Shown: in pieces, positions 27,101 through 41,000 of the stretch | Layout of the letters: the number at the start of each line of letters is the position of its first letter | Numbering within the stretch: the first letter of the stretch is position 1 | Assembly (NCBI GenBank): GCA_024114885.1 | Contig: CP099421.1 | Location: forward strand, 186,001 to 250,000 | Direction of reading: 5' to 3' | Length of the DNA stretch: 64,000 nucleotides | DNA from: Septoria linicola | Lineage: Eukaryota; Ascomycota; Dothideomycetes; Mycosphaerellales; Mycosphaerellaceae | Made by a program: the position numbers and the translations under genes | Notes under the pieces: model-generated | Told to the model about the DNA's origin: nothing | Database searches by the model: none | The model's input: only the letters and a program-made list of their open reading frames with translations

Positions 27101-28871
27101 GTAATTACTATAATCCTTAGCTAACTCTTCGAGTCTAAATAGTACCTTATTATATTTATATCTAGGAAGATAATTACTATAGAGTATAATTATAAGGTAT
27201 ACGATAAGGAGCTTCTTATAGTAGTTAAGGCTTTTAAAGCGTAGAGGCTATACCTCGAAGGCGCTCTATATACGATCGATATACTAGTTAACTATACTAA
27301 CCTTTATAGGTTTATAGGTATAAAGAAGTTAACTAGTAGGTAAGCCTATTAGGCTATATTTCTAGCCCTATTCGACTTCGTTATAACGTACTAGATAGGT
27401 AAGCGAAACCTAGCCGACGCGCTATCGAGGCGTAGCGATTACGCTAAGGAGGTAGTAGAGGTAACTAACCTTCTACCTACCCTATAGACTAAGTTATAGC
27501 TATAGGACGATTAGAGTACGAGAGACGTAGGTAGACCGCTTATAGCTCGTATCTATACGACTTATAAAGAATAGTATTCTTCGATAGAGAGAAGTACTAA
27601 CTCTAACCTATAGTAGTAGTTCTTAACGCCTATACGAGTAGTAGGTATAATCGCTAAGAGCGAAGAGCTATATATAAATATCTTAGACTTGATCCTTAGA
27701 TATACTCGCGCGCTAGTATAAGCTAAGCTAAGTATAGGCGTAGTATACTCGTAAGCGATAAGTAATAGTAGCTAGTTCGAGTAATATACTATAAGAGAGA
27801 GAAACCTCTAGATAGACGATTTACTATATATACCTAAGGACTACGCCTTATAGACGTAGGTAATTCGTATATATTACGATAATACCCTTATAGGCTATTT
27901 TAGTAAGGATAAGACTATCTCGCTAGTATAGAGGAAGTACTAGTAGCTAGAGATAACTAAGGACATCGTATAATATATAGAATCCTATAGGAGTTACTAG
28001 AAGATAAAGACGCGTCGCTATCGACTATATAGCGAGCTAACTACGCTACCTATACTAGATCGTCTATTCTAAGAATTAACTTAGGATTTTATTATAGACC
28101 TTCTACTAAGTAAGCGAGGAGTATACGTATATAATACGATTCTAGTTATTATCGACCGATATACGAAGATAGTTATCTTTATACTAACTATAAAGAGGTA
28201 TACTAGTAGTAACCTTATAGGAGTCTTAATATTAGAAGTAATTAGGTATTATAGTATACCTATAGGTATTATTAGCGATAGAGGGTCTATATTCACGAGT
28301 TAGTTCTAGTCTAACTTCTACTACGAGGCGTATATAAAGCGTAAGCTAAGTATAGCGTTCTATCCGTAGACGGATAGGTAAACTAAAAGAGCGAATTAGA
28401 CGCTTAAGACTTACCTACGTATCTACTACGTAGAGTAATAAGATAACTAGGCAGACCTATTAGTATAAGCCGAGTTCGTATATAATAATAGTACGTATAC
28501 GATACTAAAGGTATTACTATTTATAGCGCTATATAGTTTTAATCTAGAGCTAGTAACGAGTAGGCGAGAAGCTTAGAGTGCGCTTTCTAAAAAGGAGATA
28601 CTAGCTACTAAGGAAGCTATAGAAAGATTAAAGAAGAACTATAAGACGCTAAGTAAACGCTAGCGAGAAGTAAGTAAGGCGTAGGCTAGGTACTTTAATA
28701 ATAGGTATTAGGCTAAGGAATATAAGGTTAGTAATATAGTCTTACTATCGATAAAGAACCTATAATTAAAGGTTCCTTTAAAGAAGTTAGTAGATAAGTT
28801 TACTAGGCCTTTTAAGGTAATTAACGTAGTAGGGAAGTAGGCGTACTACTTAGCTCTACTACTAGACGCTC
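24174..28871 (+). mobile_element. Ty3/Gypsy retrotransposon Gypsy-2, 5' segment: LTR end, gag and most of pol
   Basis: The first 110 bp or so complete the LTR split by Copia D. Then follow a gag region (about 24300-25400) ending in a Cys/Tyr-rich possible zinc-knuckle remnant, and pol: protease from about 25680, reverse transcriptase at about 26290-26690 (YLNNILIYS), RNase H at about 27060-27260 and integrase at about 28020-28870. From 25427 it matches Gypsy-1 (12868 onward) almost base for base. The last bases before Copia E (CGCTC) are duplicated at 35167, where the element resumes. All frames carry RIP-type stops. Confidence 0.86.
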
Positions 28872-29148
28872 TATTAAAAGTAGAGAGCGTATTATATACT
28901 ATATAATATTAAGGAGGGTATAGCGTAGTAAAGAAGAATAGGGGATTAATCTTGAACTAACTTATATATATAGTATAGTAGTAATATACTAGGAACTAAA
29001 TATAAAGTTAATTAAGTTAGTTATCTAAGAAGAGAAGAAAGAGAAGCAAGATATACCTCTTACTAAGCCTTAGGCGGATGCCTTAGGTATCTAGAACTAT
29101 ACTTAGAGGTCTATGTCTAGACTAACTATCTAGGATATATTCTTAATA
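28872..29148 (-). repeat. 3' LTR of Copia copy E (277 bp)
   Basis: On the plus strand it starts TATTAAAAGTAGAGAGCG and ends TTCTTAATA, the reverse complement of the LTR in copies A-D. Confidence 0.88.
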
Positions 29149-32100
29149 CTCCTACTTATACTATATAGTTAGATCTTTTAATAGATTATCTATAGTACTT
29201 AAATACTAGTTCTAATCTTAATTAGTTATTAAGTACTTACTTTTTAGACTAATAACTAGATAGTACTAACTATTAATCTAACAAACTTTCTATACTACTA
29301 TCTCCTATAAAAAGGTAAAAGAAATACCTTCTATAAGATCTTCCTTCTCTCTTATATAGAAGTAGATTATTTAGGACATAGACTATCTAGTAAGTTACCC
29401 CTATCCTTTCTTATAGCTAATTCTAATAGCTCTCTAGATTCCTTATAGCTTAGTCTCCTACTTAGTTATATTCTATATAGCTTCTTAGTTCCCTAATAGC
29501 CTTTAGAGTATACTATTCTTAGCTATAGAGATCTTATATTAAGCTAGAGAGTAGAGTAACTATATACTAGTAGAGGAGATAATAGCTACTATAGAGGAGG
29601 TCTTTAATATTAACTAGTACTTAGCCTTAGAGGGTATCTAGTTTAGCTAGGTACTATATAGTAATATTATAGTTAGTAATAGATCTAATATTAGTAAGAG
29701 TATTTAGGACTTTATAAAGTCTAACTAAGGAGGAGTTAAGTAACTAAAATCTTTCTTTTAGACTCCTCTTAGTTTAACTCTAAGGCTTAGAGTTATCTTT
29801 TATATATCTCTTATATAAGGTAGAGCTACCTTATAAACTCCTAAAACTATAGTCTATTCTTTAGCTTAGTAAGACTATCTACTACTATCTCTTTTATATT
29901 TATATATTCTATAGAGATAAGTCTATTCTACTAGAGCTTTCTTATAGTATTATATAAGATATTAATATGTTTAGACTTATTATAAATATATAAGTCCTTA
30001 ACTAGAGTAAGAGTAGCTTAGTTATTACCTTTTAGCTAAATTAGCTTAATTCTAGTAATAGTTTCCTAGTTACTAAGGATCCTTAGTTAGTAAGAACATT
30101 CTCCTACTAACTCTAGGTATCTAAGCTCTCTTAAAAGAGTACTAAGGAACTATAACTGTTTTATATATACTCCTATAGCTATATATTTAGCTTCTATTAT
30201 AGATATAGCTATAGATTTCTACTTCTTACTTATCTAGGAGATTAGTATACTATAAAGGAAGAAGATATATCTAAGGATTAAGACTCTATTAGTCTTGTCT
30301 ATTATATAGTTAGAGTCTATATATCTAGTAAGACAGCTTTAACTATTCCTTAAGTATCTTAGACTAAGATCTAGGTTTAACCTTAGGTATCTAGTTAGTT
30401 TCTTTAGAGCCTTTATATGTCCTACTATTAGATTACTAATATAGGAGCTTAATCTTCTAAGGGTAAATAAAATGTCTAGTCTTATAATAGTTATAAGCTA
30501 TATCTATATTCTAATAATAGATTAGTACTCCTATTTATTATACCTTTTATTATTTAGTCTAGTAGGCTTTAGACTTTTATAGCTATCTATTAGTAAAAGA
30601 GTTAGTAATATAGTTTCTTAGCCTATTCCTATCTTAGCTAGGTTCTCTTAGATATAATGTTTCTAGTTAAGTTTTAGCTAGCCTTACTATCTGTTTCTTA
30701 TTAGTCTTATTCTAAGAATCTTATCTAGCTCTCTAAGATCTTTAATCTTAAAGACCTTACTAAGTTAGTCTTTAAACTAGAGGATATCTTCTAGTCTCTC
30801 TATAGTAATAGGTATATTATTAATATAGATTAGGATTATTAAGTCTTTCCTTTTCTTATAGATTAGAAGATATAAGTCTACTTCTAATTATCTAAATCCT
30901 ATTCCTTTTAGCTTTAATATATATAGCTAATTCTAGTCTCTTATAGCTTACTTTAGCCTATAGAGACTCCTTAGAACTTATAAGACTATACTAGTTAGTA
31001 GGTTAATACCTAGTAGTAGGATTATATAGATATCCTTATATAGGATACTCTCTATAAATATATTATTTATATCTACTTAGTATAGAACTAGGTCCTTCTT
31101 ATAGACTATAGCTATAAATCCTCTTAGAGTATCCTACCTAACTATAGGAGTAAAAGTTTCTATATAGTCTACTTTATACTTTTAGAAGAACCTTCTTATA
31201 ACTAGTCTTACCTTAAACTTTTTAATAGTACTACTAAGTTTTCTCTTAATATTAAAGATCTATCTTAAGGTAACTAAGTTAGCCTCCTTTAGTAGGACTA
31301 CTATAGTCTAGGTATTATTACTTATAAGTATATCTAGCTCCTTCTAAATAGCTTCTTACTAGAGATAACTCTATTTAGGATTACTTCCTACTTCCTTATA
31401 GTTCTTTAGGATTAGAACCTCCTATTTATATATTCCTACTTTTTTAGTAGCTAAGAATATAATCTCTTTAACTTTCTTTAAGAATTCTAGGTCCTATAGA
31501 ATATCTAGGTTAATAGAGCTTATAGCTAAGAAGAAAGCCTAATACTCTAGGAGTATTTCCTTATCTAGCTAACTATTCTAATCTAGCTTAAGCCTAATTA
31601 GCTTTAGCTTCTAGTTAAATCTATTAAGTTCTTAGGATACTTTCCTTTTTCTAAGAGTTTGCTTTAGAGCTATCTACTCCTAATCTACTTCTATAGTTTC
31701 TTAGGTAGAATTCTTAGATTCTTTCTTAACTTTCTCTTAGTCTAGGAATTTTCTATACTCTCCTATATCTTCTAGTAGAGGTAGAAGTTATATAAAGAGT
31801 TTCTTTCCTTTCTAAACCTATACTAATAGCTAAGAGAGAGGAGGCTTCTACTAGCCTAGACTAGGAGTACTTAGAGTACTCCTACTAGCTTATAGAGTAG
31901 GCTAACTAATAGTTCTTAGCCTTCTAATAGGTCTTTTTTCTAGAGCTAAACTAGGAAGATTCTTAATCTTAATATTTAAGTCTAATTCTCTACCTAGCTT
32001 ATCTTTAAAGAAGATTATATTAGTATACTACTTAATAGTCTTTATATCTAGCTCCTAGAACTTCTATACCTTTACTATATTATTATAGTATCTAATAAAT

Positions 32101-34889
32101 ATAGTATTCTTTCCTCTATTTATTAGTTTATTACTCCTTACCTACTAAGGCTATACTCTTATATCTATATATACTATAGCTCTATATCTCTATACTTTAA
32201 GGTAGGAGACTATTAGTTTAATCCTATTAAAAGCTTTATTAGGTAAGAGCTTAAATCCTTTAATATTAGGTCTATTTAGAAGCTTGTCTCTTATATATAC
32301 TTATACTTTAAGAGCTTCTAGCTAAAACTTAATAGGTATCTTACTTTCCTTAAGTATTACTCTAATAGAGGCTTCTAATATTTAGATAGACCTTTTAACT
32401 ACTCTATTCTAGAGTAAATTATAGGCCTTAGTTAGCTTAAGAGTAATTCTAAAGTCCTTCTTCTACTATTTAATTAAAGTAGTAATCTCTCTAGTATTAT
32501 TAGCTCTTATAGACTTAAGGAGTACTACTAACTACCTTTCTATCTTAATCCTCTAGTTCTAAAGAGTAGTTAGTATATCTAACCTAGCCTTAAGTAGAAA
32601 TACTTATTTCTTTTTTAAGAAGTTATTAATAATCTTAAGCTACTATATAAAACCTTTTACTAATAATAGTAATAGTCTATAGATATCTACTAATATAAGA
32701 GCTAATCTTTTAGGTCTTCTCTTAATAGACTTACCTAGGTGTTTCTTTATCTTACCTATTATATAGATCCTATACTTATACTTTTCCTAGTTAGGAATTA
32801 GAATTCTTTCCTTTAGGTTAGTAACTTTATAAAGGTTTAAGAGTAACTCTCTTCTAAAGTATATAAATCTTCTATACTATAGCTCCTACTATTTTAGATC
32901 CTTCTCTAATAGGGTAGTATAGGTATTATTAACCTCTATAGAATTATATAGTAAGTAATATAACTTTTCCTATAAGAGAGGTAATATCTTACTAATAAAT
33001 AGAACACCTCTAACTAGCTTAGTCTTTATAACTATTTAGCTATCTAGAGAGGTAAGAGTAAAATTAGGCTTCTAGACTCTAAATTGCTTACTAAACTAAT
33101 CCTATAATATAAGATTTACTCTAAGATTAGGAACAAATAGTACTCTATTAATTAGAACTTCTCCTCCTAAGATTCTCTTTATCTATACTAGTCTAGAGTA
33201 GGTTATATAGAGGTATCCTCCTCCTACCTTAATCTATACTTTCTTCCTTAGTAGCTTTACTAATCTAAAGAAGGATAGTTAGTTAGTTATATAGAATAAG
33301 GTATAGGAATCTAAGAGCTATTCTTAGAGTAATAACTTGCCTTTAGCCTTAATTATAGAATAGGCTAACTTATCTTAGTTATTATCTTCTAATAGGGAAT
33401 TATTATTACTTCTAGAACTAGAGTAAGTTCTAGAATTAGAACTAGAACTAGACTCCTAGGCTAAAAATCCTTTCTTTAAAAGCTTTCTAGACTTTTCTAT
33501 CCTCTAAAGCTACTTATCTATTCTCTAGATAACCTTCTTTAGCTTATTATATAATAATAACTTATAGATAGCTTTCTTAATATATCTAGTATTCTTTAGT
33601 AAAAGGGATCTTCTAATCCTTTCTCTAAGGAATAATTCTTAAGGGTTCTTCTAGTTCTTAGTACTATTTCTCTACTAGGACAGTTTCTTAGTAGTAGAGA
33701 GGTTAGGATAATCTTTTAACTAGTACTTCCCTTTCTTATAAAGCTAGTATATTAGTAGAGACTTTCCTTAGTAGGGCTACCTAGAATAGAATATAGCTAA
33801 ACCTATATCTATCTTGTCTAGATTATCTTTTACCTCTTAGGACTTAAGTAGAAGGAGAATAGTATCTATATCTAAGGATAGTTAGGTTATAATAGTATCC
33901 TTAGCTACTTAGTATAATATAGATAGAGACTATAAGAGATATTTTAGCCTTTTCTCTTAGCTCTAGTAGTAAGCTTCCTAAGGATTAATCTTAGTAATCC
34001 TTTTACCTAGGCCTCTAAGGTATCTCTATACTTCCCTAATTATTTTATTAGATAATATCCTAAATATAACAAACTACTTAATTAGACCTATAGTATAGGA
34101 CTTTAGGACTCTATTATACTTATTCTAGAGAATTACCTATATCTTAGCTACTAGTATAGTAATATACTATGTCTCTAGCTCTATCTTATTATCTTTACTA
34201 ATACTATATCTAATACTAAACCTATATACTATATTATCTTTTAAGAAGTATTGATTTTAAGTAATATATATCTAGAGACTAGTGTCCTACTAAACTATAT
34301 ATAGGTTCCCTCTAATAATTAGTTAGCTAATTACCTAGAACTAGTTCTTTTCTTCTAGCTTATCTGTCTATAGCTTAAACTATTTCTTCTAGTTAGTTCT
34401 GTCTAGAATTAGAATCCTTTAGCTCTTCTTATCCTCTTAGTCTATTATAGAAATAGGTAAATAGAATAAATAATTAGTAGAATACTTTAGACTAGCTAAG
34501 GATTCTAGAGAAGAGTAATTTCTTATAGTAGGGAGACTAGCTCTAAGAGATAGAGATTCCTCGTATTTAGGAAATTACTAAGACTTAGATCTTTCTCTCT
34601 TAGTAGAGTTTCTATTACTAGGTAGTAGGAAGGCTAGGTAGCCTCTTCTAACTCTAGTAATACTAGGTATAATAGTAGAGAACTAGGTAGGTATTAATAA
34701 AGTAGAAACATACTACTATCTTATAGAGATCTTTACTAACTTATATACTACTAGGTATAAACTAGCTTCGTTAGTAATATAGTTAGAGAAACTTCTAGGC
34801 CCTAAATGTTTTCTATAAACTATAAGAGATATAAGTAACCTATACTAATAGGTTACTCCTATTTAGTATATAAACTCGAGCTTATAACC

Positions 34890-35166
34890 TATTAAAAGTA
34901 GAGAGCGTATTATATACTATATAATATTAAGGAGGGTATAGCGTAGTAAAGAAGAATAGAGGATTAATCTTGAACTAACTTATATATATAGTATAGTAGT
35001 AATATGCTAGGAACTAAATACAAAGTTAATTAAGTTAGTTATCTAAGAAGAGAAGAAAGAGAAGCAAGATATACCTCTTACTAAGCCTTAGGCGGATGCC
35101 TTAGGTATCTAGAACTATACTTAGAGGTCTATATCTAGACTAACTATCTAGGATATATTCTTAACA
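34890..35166 (-). repeat. 5' LTR of Copia copy E (277 bp)
   Basis: On the plus strand it starts TATTAAAAGTAGAGAGCG and ends TTCTTAACA, followed by the CGCTC duplication. Confidence 0.88.
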
Positions 35167-36595
35167 CGCTCTTATCTATAACGTATTTTATATATTACTT
35201 CTAGAACCTTAGAAGAGTAGCGAGACGTAGGTAGAGAGTATACTACTCGTAGACTACTAGAGTAAATAGGAAGTTAAGAAGATCCTTAGAACTCGAGTAA
35301 GAAAGAGCGTACGCTAGTACTTAATCTACTAGTAGGGCTAGCCTAAAGAGTACGACTAGTAGGAACCTAAAGAATATATTAGTAGCTATATAGTACTTAA
35401 CGTATTTAAAGCGTAGCGCGTAAGTAGGCGTATAGTAAGATAAAAGCGCTAAGGTACTAATATAGTAATACTAAGTACTAAGTACTAAACCTATATATAG
35501 GAGCAAACTTTAAATTTAAGAGAGTAAGAAAATTACTAAGGTATTTAGGATATATCGAAGCGTAAACTATATTATTTATATACGCCTACTAAGTAGGTCG
35601 TATAGTACCTATAGGTAAGAAGTAAGAATCTAACTATAGCCTATATAGACGCGAGTAGAGTATAAGAGGCGTAGATAGGTAGTAAGCGAAACGCTTATTT
35701 ATCGTCTATAGAGAGCGTATTATCGCTAGCGTTTCTACTACTAGTAACGCTCTCTACGTCCTTATTCTTATCCTTCTCTACCTCTACCTCCTTATTAGAT
35801 ACTACGTCCTTAGAGAGCTTACCTTCCTCCTAGTTACTATTTTCGAGATAGGCTACCTCTATAATAGCGTCTAGAGTATCGCTAGAGGCGCCTACTATAT
35901 AGTTAGTCTATAAAGAGTATTAGTATCGTATAAGGATCGTATAGGAAAAGTAGGTATACCTCGTACTATAGCTTAAATATAGCTACTATAAAGTTAGACT
36001 AGCGCTAGGTCTCTACTAGACCGGCGACGGATATCGTACTAGTCGCTAGTAGAGCGAGTACGCTCGCCTTACGTAGCGTATCCTAGCCGCTAATAGCTTT
36101 ACCTTTATTACTAGTAAAGATCCTCTTACTAGTCTTAATAGAGGTATAGAGGCTCTTTAGGTAGCGCTTTACCTACTCTTTACGTACGCTCTTAGAGAGG
36201 GTCTCTAGCTACTCGTAGTAGTATAGTACGTAGCGCGCCTACTACTTAAGGTTTCTATTAGTAATACGCTTATAAGCGTAGTACTAACGCTTATAGCGCT
36301 AGTACTTAACCTTCTAGCTAGGCTTTATTACCCTATTATATATAGGCTCGTCGTCTATACGTAGTCCGTTAGTATATAAAGCGTAGTTAAGGAGTATTCG
36401 AAGAGCTATACTATCGTAGATATATTTAATATAGCGAAGGTAGATATCTATATCTCCTCGTCCTCTAATATTATCGATAGTATAGAGTAAGCGGTTTAGG
36501 ACTACGACTCTAGTACGTTTTAGTAGTATTATACTTACGTTAGTAGTATAGTAATCGTATAGAGACACTAGCTTTACTAAGGATATAGAAAATAT
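35167..36595 (+). mobile_element. Ty3/Gypsy retrotransposon Gypsy-2, 3' segment
   Basis: The element continues after Copia E: from CTTATCTATAACG it matches Gypsy-1 from about 16319. It holds the end of integrase, the chromodomain-like block (about 35240-35400) and about 1.1 kb of 3' sequence up to the LTR. Removing Copia E and one CGCTC restores a continuous Gypsy sequence, which proves the nesting order. Confidence 0.85.
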
Positions 36596-36598
36596 TAT
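35695..36598 (-). pseudogene. Antisense reading frame in the 3' region of Gypsy-2
   Basis: This is the counterpart of the antisense frame in Gypsy-1. It contains an 84-codon run without stops (36314-36568) reading DYYTTNVS...DDEPIYNRVIKPS. The run ends at a TAG that is followed in frame by KVKYQRYKR-like sequence, so the stop may be a mutated Trp codon. The lysine/acid-rich C-terminal segment ends at TAA 35695-35697. It has no ATG at the start of the open run; an ATA near 36596 could be a mutated ATG. The function is unknown, and this is not a host gene. Confidence 0.42.
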
Positions 36599-37070
36599 AT
36601 ACGTAGAGAGAAAGTCTAAGAGAGAGTTAGAAGAGTTTTTAAGAACACGCTCGAGCTACGAATCGTAGTCGCTATAGTAAGGAATATATTACTACGTAAA
36701 CGTAACACGTATAGTAACTCTTTACTTCGTAGCGCAAATTCACGTAATATACTAAAGGTTCGTAGGTATAACGCGCTAGAGACGCGATAAGTATAGAATA
36801 TATAAAGTATATTATAAAGACTAAATAGGAAGCCTAGAATATAACCTATAAAGTAAGAGTTGTCGCTAAGAGTAGCTCTCTTAGGAAGAGAAGATAGTTA
36901 TAAGAGCTAGGTAAGGTCGAAGGCTAAGACCTACCTTAGGCTCGTAGGCTTAGCGTATAGTATAATTATAGTACGCGTATATATCTGAAAGAAGGTAAGA
37001 ATTAGTCTTATAATATCCTAATAGTCTTATTAGGAGGGCGCTCTATATATTACTATATACCTCTTTTATA
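36596..37070 (+). repeat. Gypsy LTR, first of two in tandem
   Basis: About 475 bp, starting near TATATACGTAGAGAG and ending near CCTCTTTTATA. It forms the 3' LTR of Gypsy-2. A very similar unit follows directly. The exact termini are uncertain because RIP has erased TG and CA. Confidence 0.7.
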
Positions 37071-37545
37071 ATATATAGAGAGGAAGTCTAAGAGAGAGTT
37101 AGAAGAGTTTTTAAGAATACGCTCGAGCTACGAATCGTAGTCGCTATAGTAAGGAATATATTACTACGTAAATGTAACACGTATAGTAACCCTTTACTTC
37201 GTAGCGTAGATTTACGTAATACGCTAAAGGTTCGTAGATATAACGCGTTAGAGATACGATAGGTACGGAATATATAAAGTATATTATAAAGACTAAATAG
37301 GAAGCCTAGAATATAACCTATAAAGTAAGAGTGTCGCTAAGGGTAGCTCCCTTAGAGAGAGGAGATAGTTATAAGAGCTAGGTAAGGTTAAAGATTAGAT
37401 ACGCCTTAGGCTCGTAGGCTTAGCGTATAGTATAATTATAGTACGCGTATATATCTAAAAGGAGGTAAGAATTAGTCTTATAAGATCCTAATAGTCTTAT
37501 TAGGAGGGCGCTCTATATATTACTATATATCCCTTTTATAATATA
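37071..37545 (+). repeat. Gypsy LTR, second of two in tandem
   Basis: This is a second unit of about 475 bp in the same orientation, with no internal region between it and the first. It ends near CCCTTTTATAATATA and is followed at once by inverted Gypsy gag sequence. Confidence 0.7.
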
Positions 37546-37753
37546 GTATAATTCTTAATAATCTCTCGTCGAAGTACTAGCTTTAACTTTATAAGAAGCT
37601 AGCGTACTAGCTACGCTTCGCTATAGTCGCCTAGTTAAGACTCTAAGTAGCTTAGCTCTATAGTAAACTAGCGTACCTCTTAGTTCTTACCCTATTAGGC
37701 CTTCTTATACTCGACTATTACGAGGATCGTATAATTCGCCTAATCTCTAATAA
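37546..37753 (-). mobile_element. Ty3/Gypsy Gypsy-3 fragment (gag), minus strand, part 1
   Basis: This is the reverse complement of Gypsy-2 gag at about 24910-25120. It is interrupted by Copia F at an AATAA target site and continues at 44053. Confidence 0.8.
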
Positions 37754-38031
37754 TGTTAAAAGTGGAGGGCGTTTGTAGATACTATATAATGTTAAGGAGG
37801 GTATAGCGTAGTAAAGAAGAATAGGGGATTAATCTTGAACTGACTTATACACATAGTATAGTAGTAATATGCTAGGAACTAAATACAAAGTTGATTTTGT
37901 TAGTTATCTAAGAAGAGAAGAAAGAGAAGTAAGATATACCTCTTACTAAGCCTTAGGTAGATGCCTCAGGTATCTAGAACTATGCTTAGAAGTCTATATC
38001 TAGACTAACTATCTAGGATACATTCTTAATA
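37754..38031 (-). repeat. 3' LTR of Copia copy F (278 bp)
   Basis: The plus strand starts TGTTAAAAGTGGAGGGCG and ends TTCTTAATA. Confidence 0.88.
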
Positions 38032-41000
38032 CTCCTACTTATACTATATAGTCAGATCTTTTAATAGATTATCTATAGTACTCAAATACTAGTCCTAATC
38101 TTGATTAGTTATTAAGTACTTGCTTTTTAGACTAATAACTAGATAGTACTAACTATTAATCTAATAAACTTTCTATACTACTATCTCCTACAAAAAGGTA
38201 AAAGAAATACCTTCTATAAGATCTTCCTCCTCTCTTATATAGGAGTAGATTGTTTAGAATATAGACTATCTAGTAAGTTACTCCTATCCTTTCTTATAGC
38301 TAATTCTAATAGCTCTCTAGATTCCTTATAGCCTAGTCCCCTACTTAGTTATATTCTATATAGCTTCTTAGTTCCCTAATAGTCTTTAAGGTATACTATT
38401 CTTAGCTATAGGGATCTTATATTAAGCTAGGGAGTAGAGTAACTATATACTAGTAGAGGAGATAATAGCTACTATAGAGGAGGTCTTTAATATTAACTAG
38501 TACTTGGCCTTAGGGGGTGTCTAGTTTAGCTAGGTGCTATATAGTAATATTGTAGTTAGTAATAGGTCTAATATTAGTAAGAGTATTTAGGACTTTATAA
38601 AGTCTAACTAAGGAGGAGTTAAGTAACTAAAATCTTTTTTTTAGACTCCTCTTAGTTCAACTCTAAGGCTTAGAGTTATCTTTTGTACATCTCTTATATA
38701 AGGCAGAGCTGCCTTATAAACTCCTAAAACTATAGTCTATTCTTTAGCTTAGTAAGACTATCTACTACTATCTCTTTTATATTTATATATTCTATAGAGA
38801 TAAGTCTGTTCTACTAGAGCTTTCTTATAGTATTATATAAGATATTAATATGTTTAGACTTGTTATAAACATGTAAGTCCTTGACTAGAGTAAGAGCAGC
38901 TTAGTTATTACCTTTTAGCTAAATTAGCCTAATTCTAGTAATAGTTTCCTAGTTACTAAGGATCCTTAGTTAGTAAGAACATTCTCCTACTAACTCTAGG
39001 TATCTAAGCTCTCTTAAAAGAGTACTAAGGAACTATAACTGTTTTGTATATATACCTATAGCTATATATTTAGCTTCTATTATAGATATAGCTATAGATT
39101 TCTACTTCTTACTTATCTAGGAGATTAGTGTACTATAAAGGAAGAAGATATATCTAAGGATTGAGACTCTATTAGTCTTGTCTATTATATAGTTAGAGTC
39201 TATATATCTAGTAAGAAAGCCTTGACTATTCCTTAAGTATCTTAGACTAAGGTCTAGGTTTAATCTCAGGTATCTAGTTAGCTTCTTTAGAGCCTTTATA
39301 TGTCCTACTATTAGATTACTAATATAGGAGCTTAATCTTCTAAGGGCAAATGAAATGTCTGGTCTTATAATAGTTGTAAGCTATATCTATGTTCTAATAA
39401 TAGATTAGTACTCTTATTTATTACACCTTTTATTATTTAGTCTAGTAGGCTTCAGACTTTTATAGCTGTCTATTAGTAAAAGAGTTAGTAATATAGTCTC
39501 TTAACCTATTCCTATCTTAGCTAAGTTCTCTTAGATATAGTGCTTCTAGTTAAGTTTTAGCTAGCCTTGCTATCTGTTTCTTGTTAGTCTTATTCTAAGA
39601 ATCTTGTCTAGTTCTCTAAGATCTTTGATCTTAAAGACCTTACTAAGTTAGTCTTTAAACTAGAGGACATCTTCTAGTCTCTCTATAGTAATAGATATGT
39701 TATTAATATAGATTAGGATTATTAGGTCTTTCCTTTTCTTGTAGATTAGAAGACATAGGTCTACTTCTAATTGTCTAAATCCTATTCCTTTTAGCTTTAA
39801 CATATATAGCTGATTCTAGTCTCTTATAGCTTACTTTAGCCTATAGAGACTCCTTAGAACTTGTAAGACCATACTAGTTAGTAGGTTAACACCTAGTAGT
39901 AGGATCATATAGATATCCTTATATAGGGTACTCTCTATAAATATATTGTTTATATCTACTTAGTATAGAACTAGGTCCTTCTTATAGACTATAGCTATAA
40001 ATCCTCTTAGAGTATCCTACCTAACTATAGGAGTAAAAGTCTCTATATAGTCTACTCTATACTTTTAGGAGAACCCTCTTATAACTAGTCTTGCCTTGAA
40101 CTTTTTAATAGCTCTACTAAGCTTTCTCTTAATATTAAAGACCTATCTTAAGGTAACTAGGTTAGCCCCTTTTAGTAAGACTACTATAGTCTAGGTATTA
40201 TTACTTATAAGTGTATCTAGCTCCTTCTAAATAGCTTCTTACTAGAGATAACCCTACTTAGGATTACTTACTACTTCCTTATAGTTCCTTAGGATTAGAA
40301 CCTTCTATTTATATATTCCTACTTCTTTAGTAGCTAAGAATATAATCTCTTTAACTTCCTCTAAGAATTCTAGGTCCTATAGGATGCCTAGGTTAATAGA
40401 GCTTATAGCTAAGAAAAAAGCCTAATACTCTAGGAGCATTTCCTTGTCTAGCTAACTATTCTAATCTAGCTTAAGCCTAATTAGCTTTAGCTTCTAGTTA
40501 AATCTATTAAGTTCTTAGGATGCTTTCCTCTTTCTAAGAGTTTGCCTTAGAGCTATCTACTCCTAATCTACCTCTATAGTTTCTTAGGCAGAATTCTTAG
40601 ATTCTTTCTTAACTTTCCCTTAGTCTAGGAATTTTCTATACTCTCTTATATCTTCTAGTAGAGGTAGAAGTTATATAAAGAGTTTCTTTCCTTCCTAAAC
40701 CTGTACTAATAGCTAAGAGGGAGGAGGCTTCTACTAGCCTAGACTAGGAGCACCTAGGGTACTCCTACTAGCTTATAGAGTAGGCTAGCTAATAGTTCTT
40801 AGCCTTCTAATAGGTCTTCTTTCTAGAGCTGAACTAGGGAGATTCTTAATCTTAATATTTAAGTCTAATTCTCTACCTAGCTTATCTTTAAAGAAGATTG
40901 TATTAGTATACTACTTAATAGCCTTTATATCTAGCTCCTAGAACTTCTATACCTTTACTATATTATTATAGTATCTAATAAACATAGTATCCTTTCCTCT

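Larger units (their letters stand above)
28872..35166 (-). mobile_element. Complete Ty1/Copia retrotransposon copy E (6.3 kb), minus strand
   Basis: This full-length copy is inserted near the 3' end of the Gypsy-2 pol gene and flanked by CGCTC (28867-28871 and 35167-35171). Read on minus, the 5' LTR is 34890-35166 and the 3' LTR 28872-29148. Gag lies at about 33700-34800, integrase at about 31880-32700, reverse transcriptase at about 30700-31320 and RNase H at about 30120-30480. All frames are broken by TAG/TAA stops and the RT catalytic DD reads as NN. The primer-binding site next to the 5' LTR reads GGTTATAAGC. Confidence 0.92.

Noticed and set aside
36314..36568. 84-codon minus-strand ORF as a host gene
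   Set aside because: It lies within Gypsy-2, begins with GTG, has a counterpart in Gypsy-1 and continues past its stop. It is treated as part of the antisense Gypsy frame.
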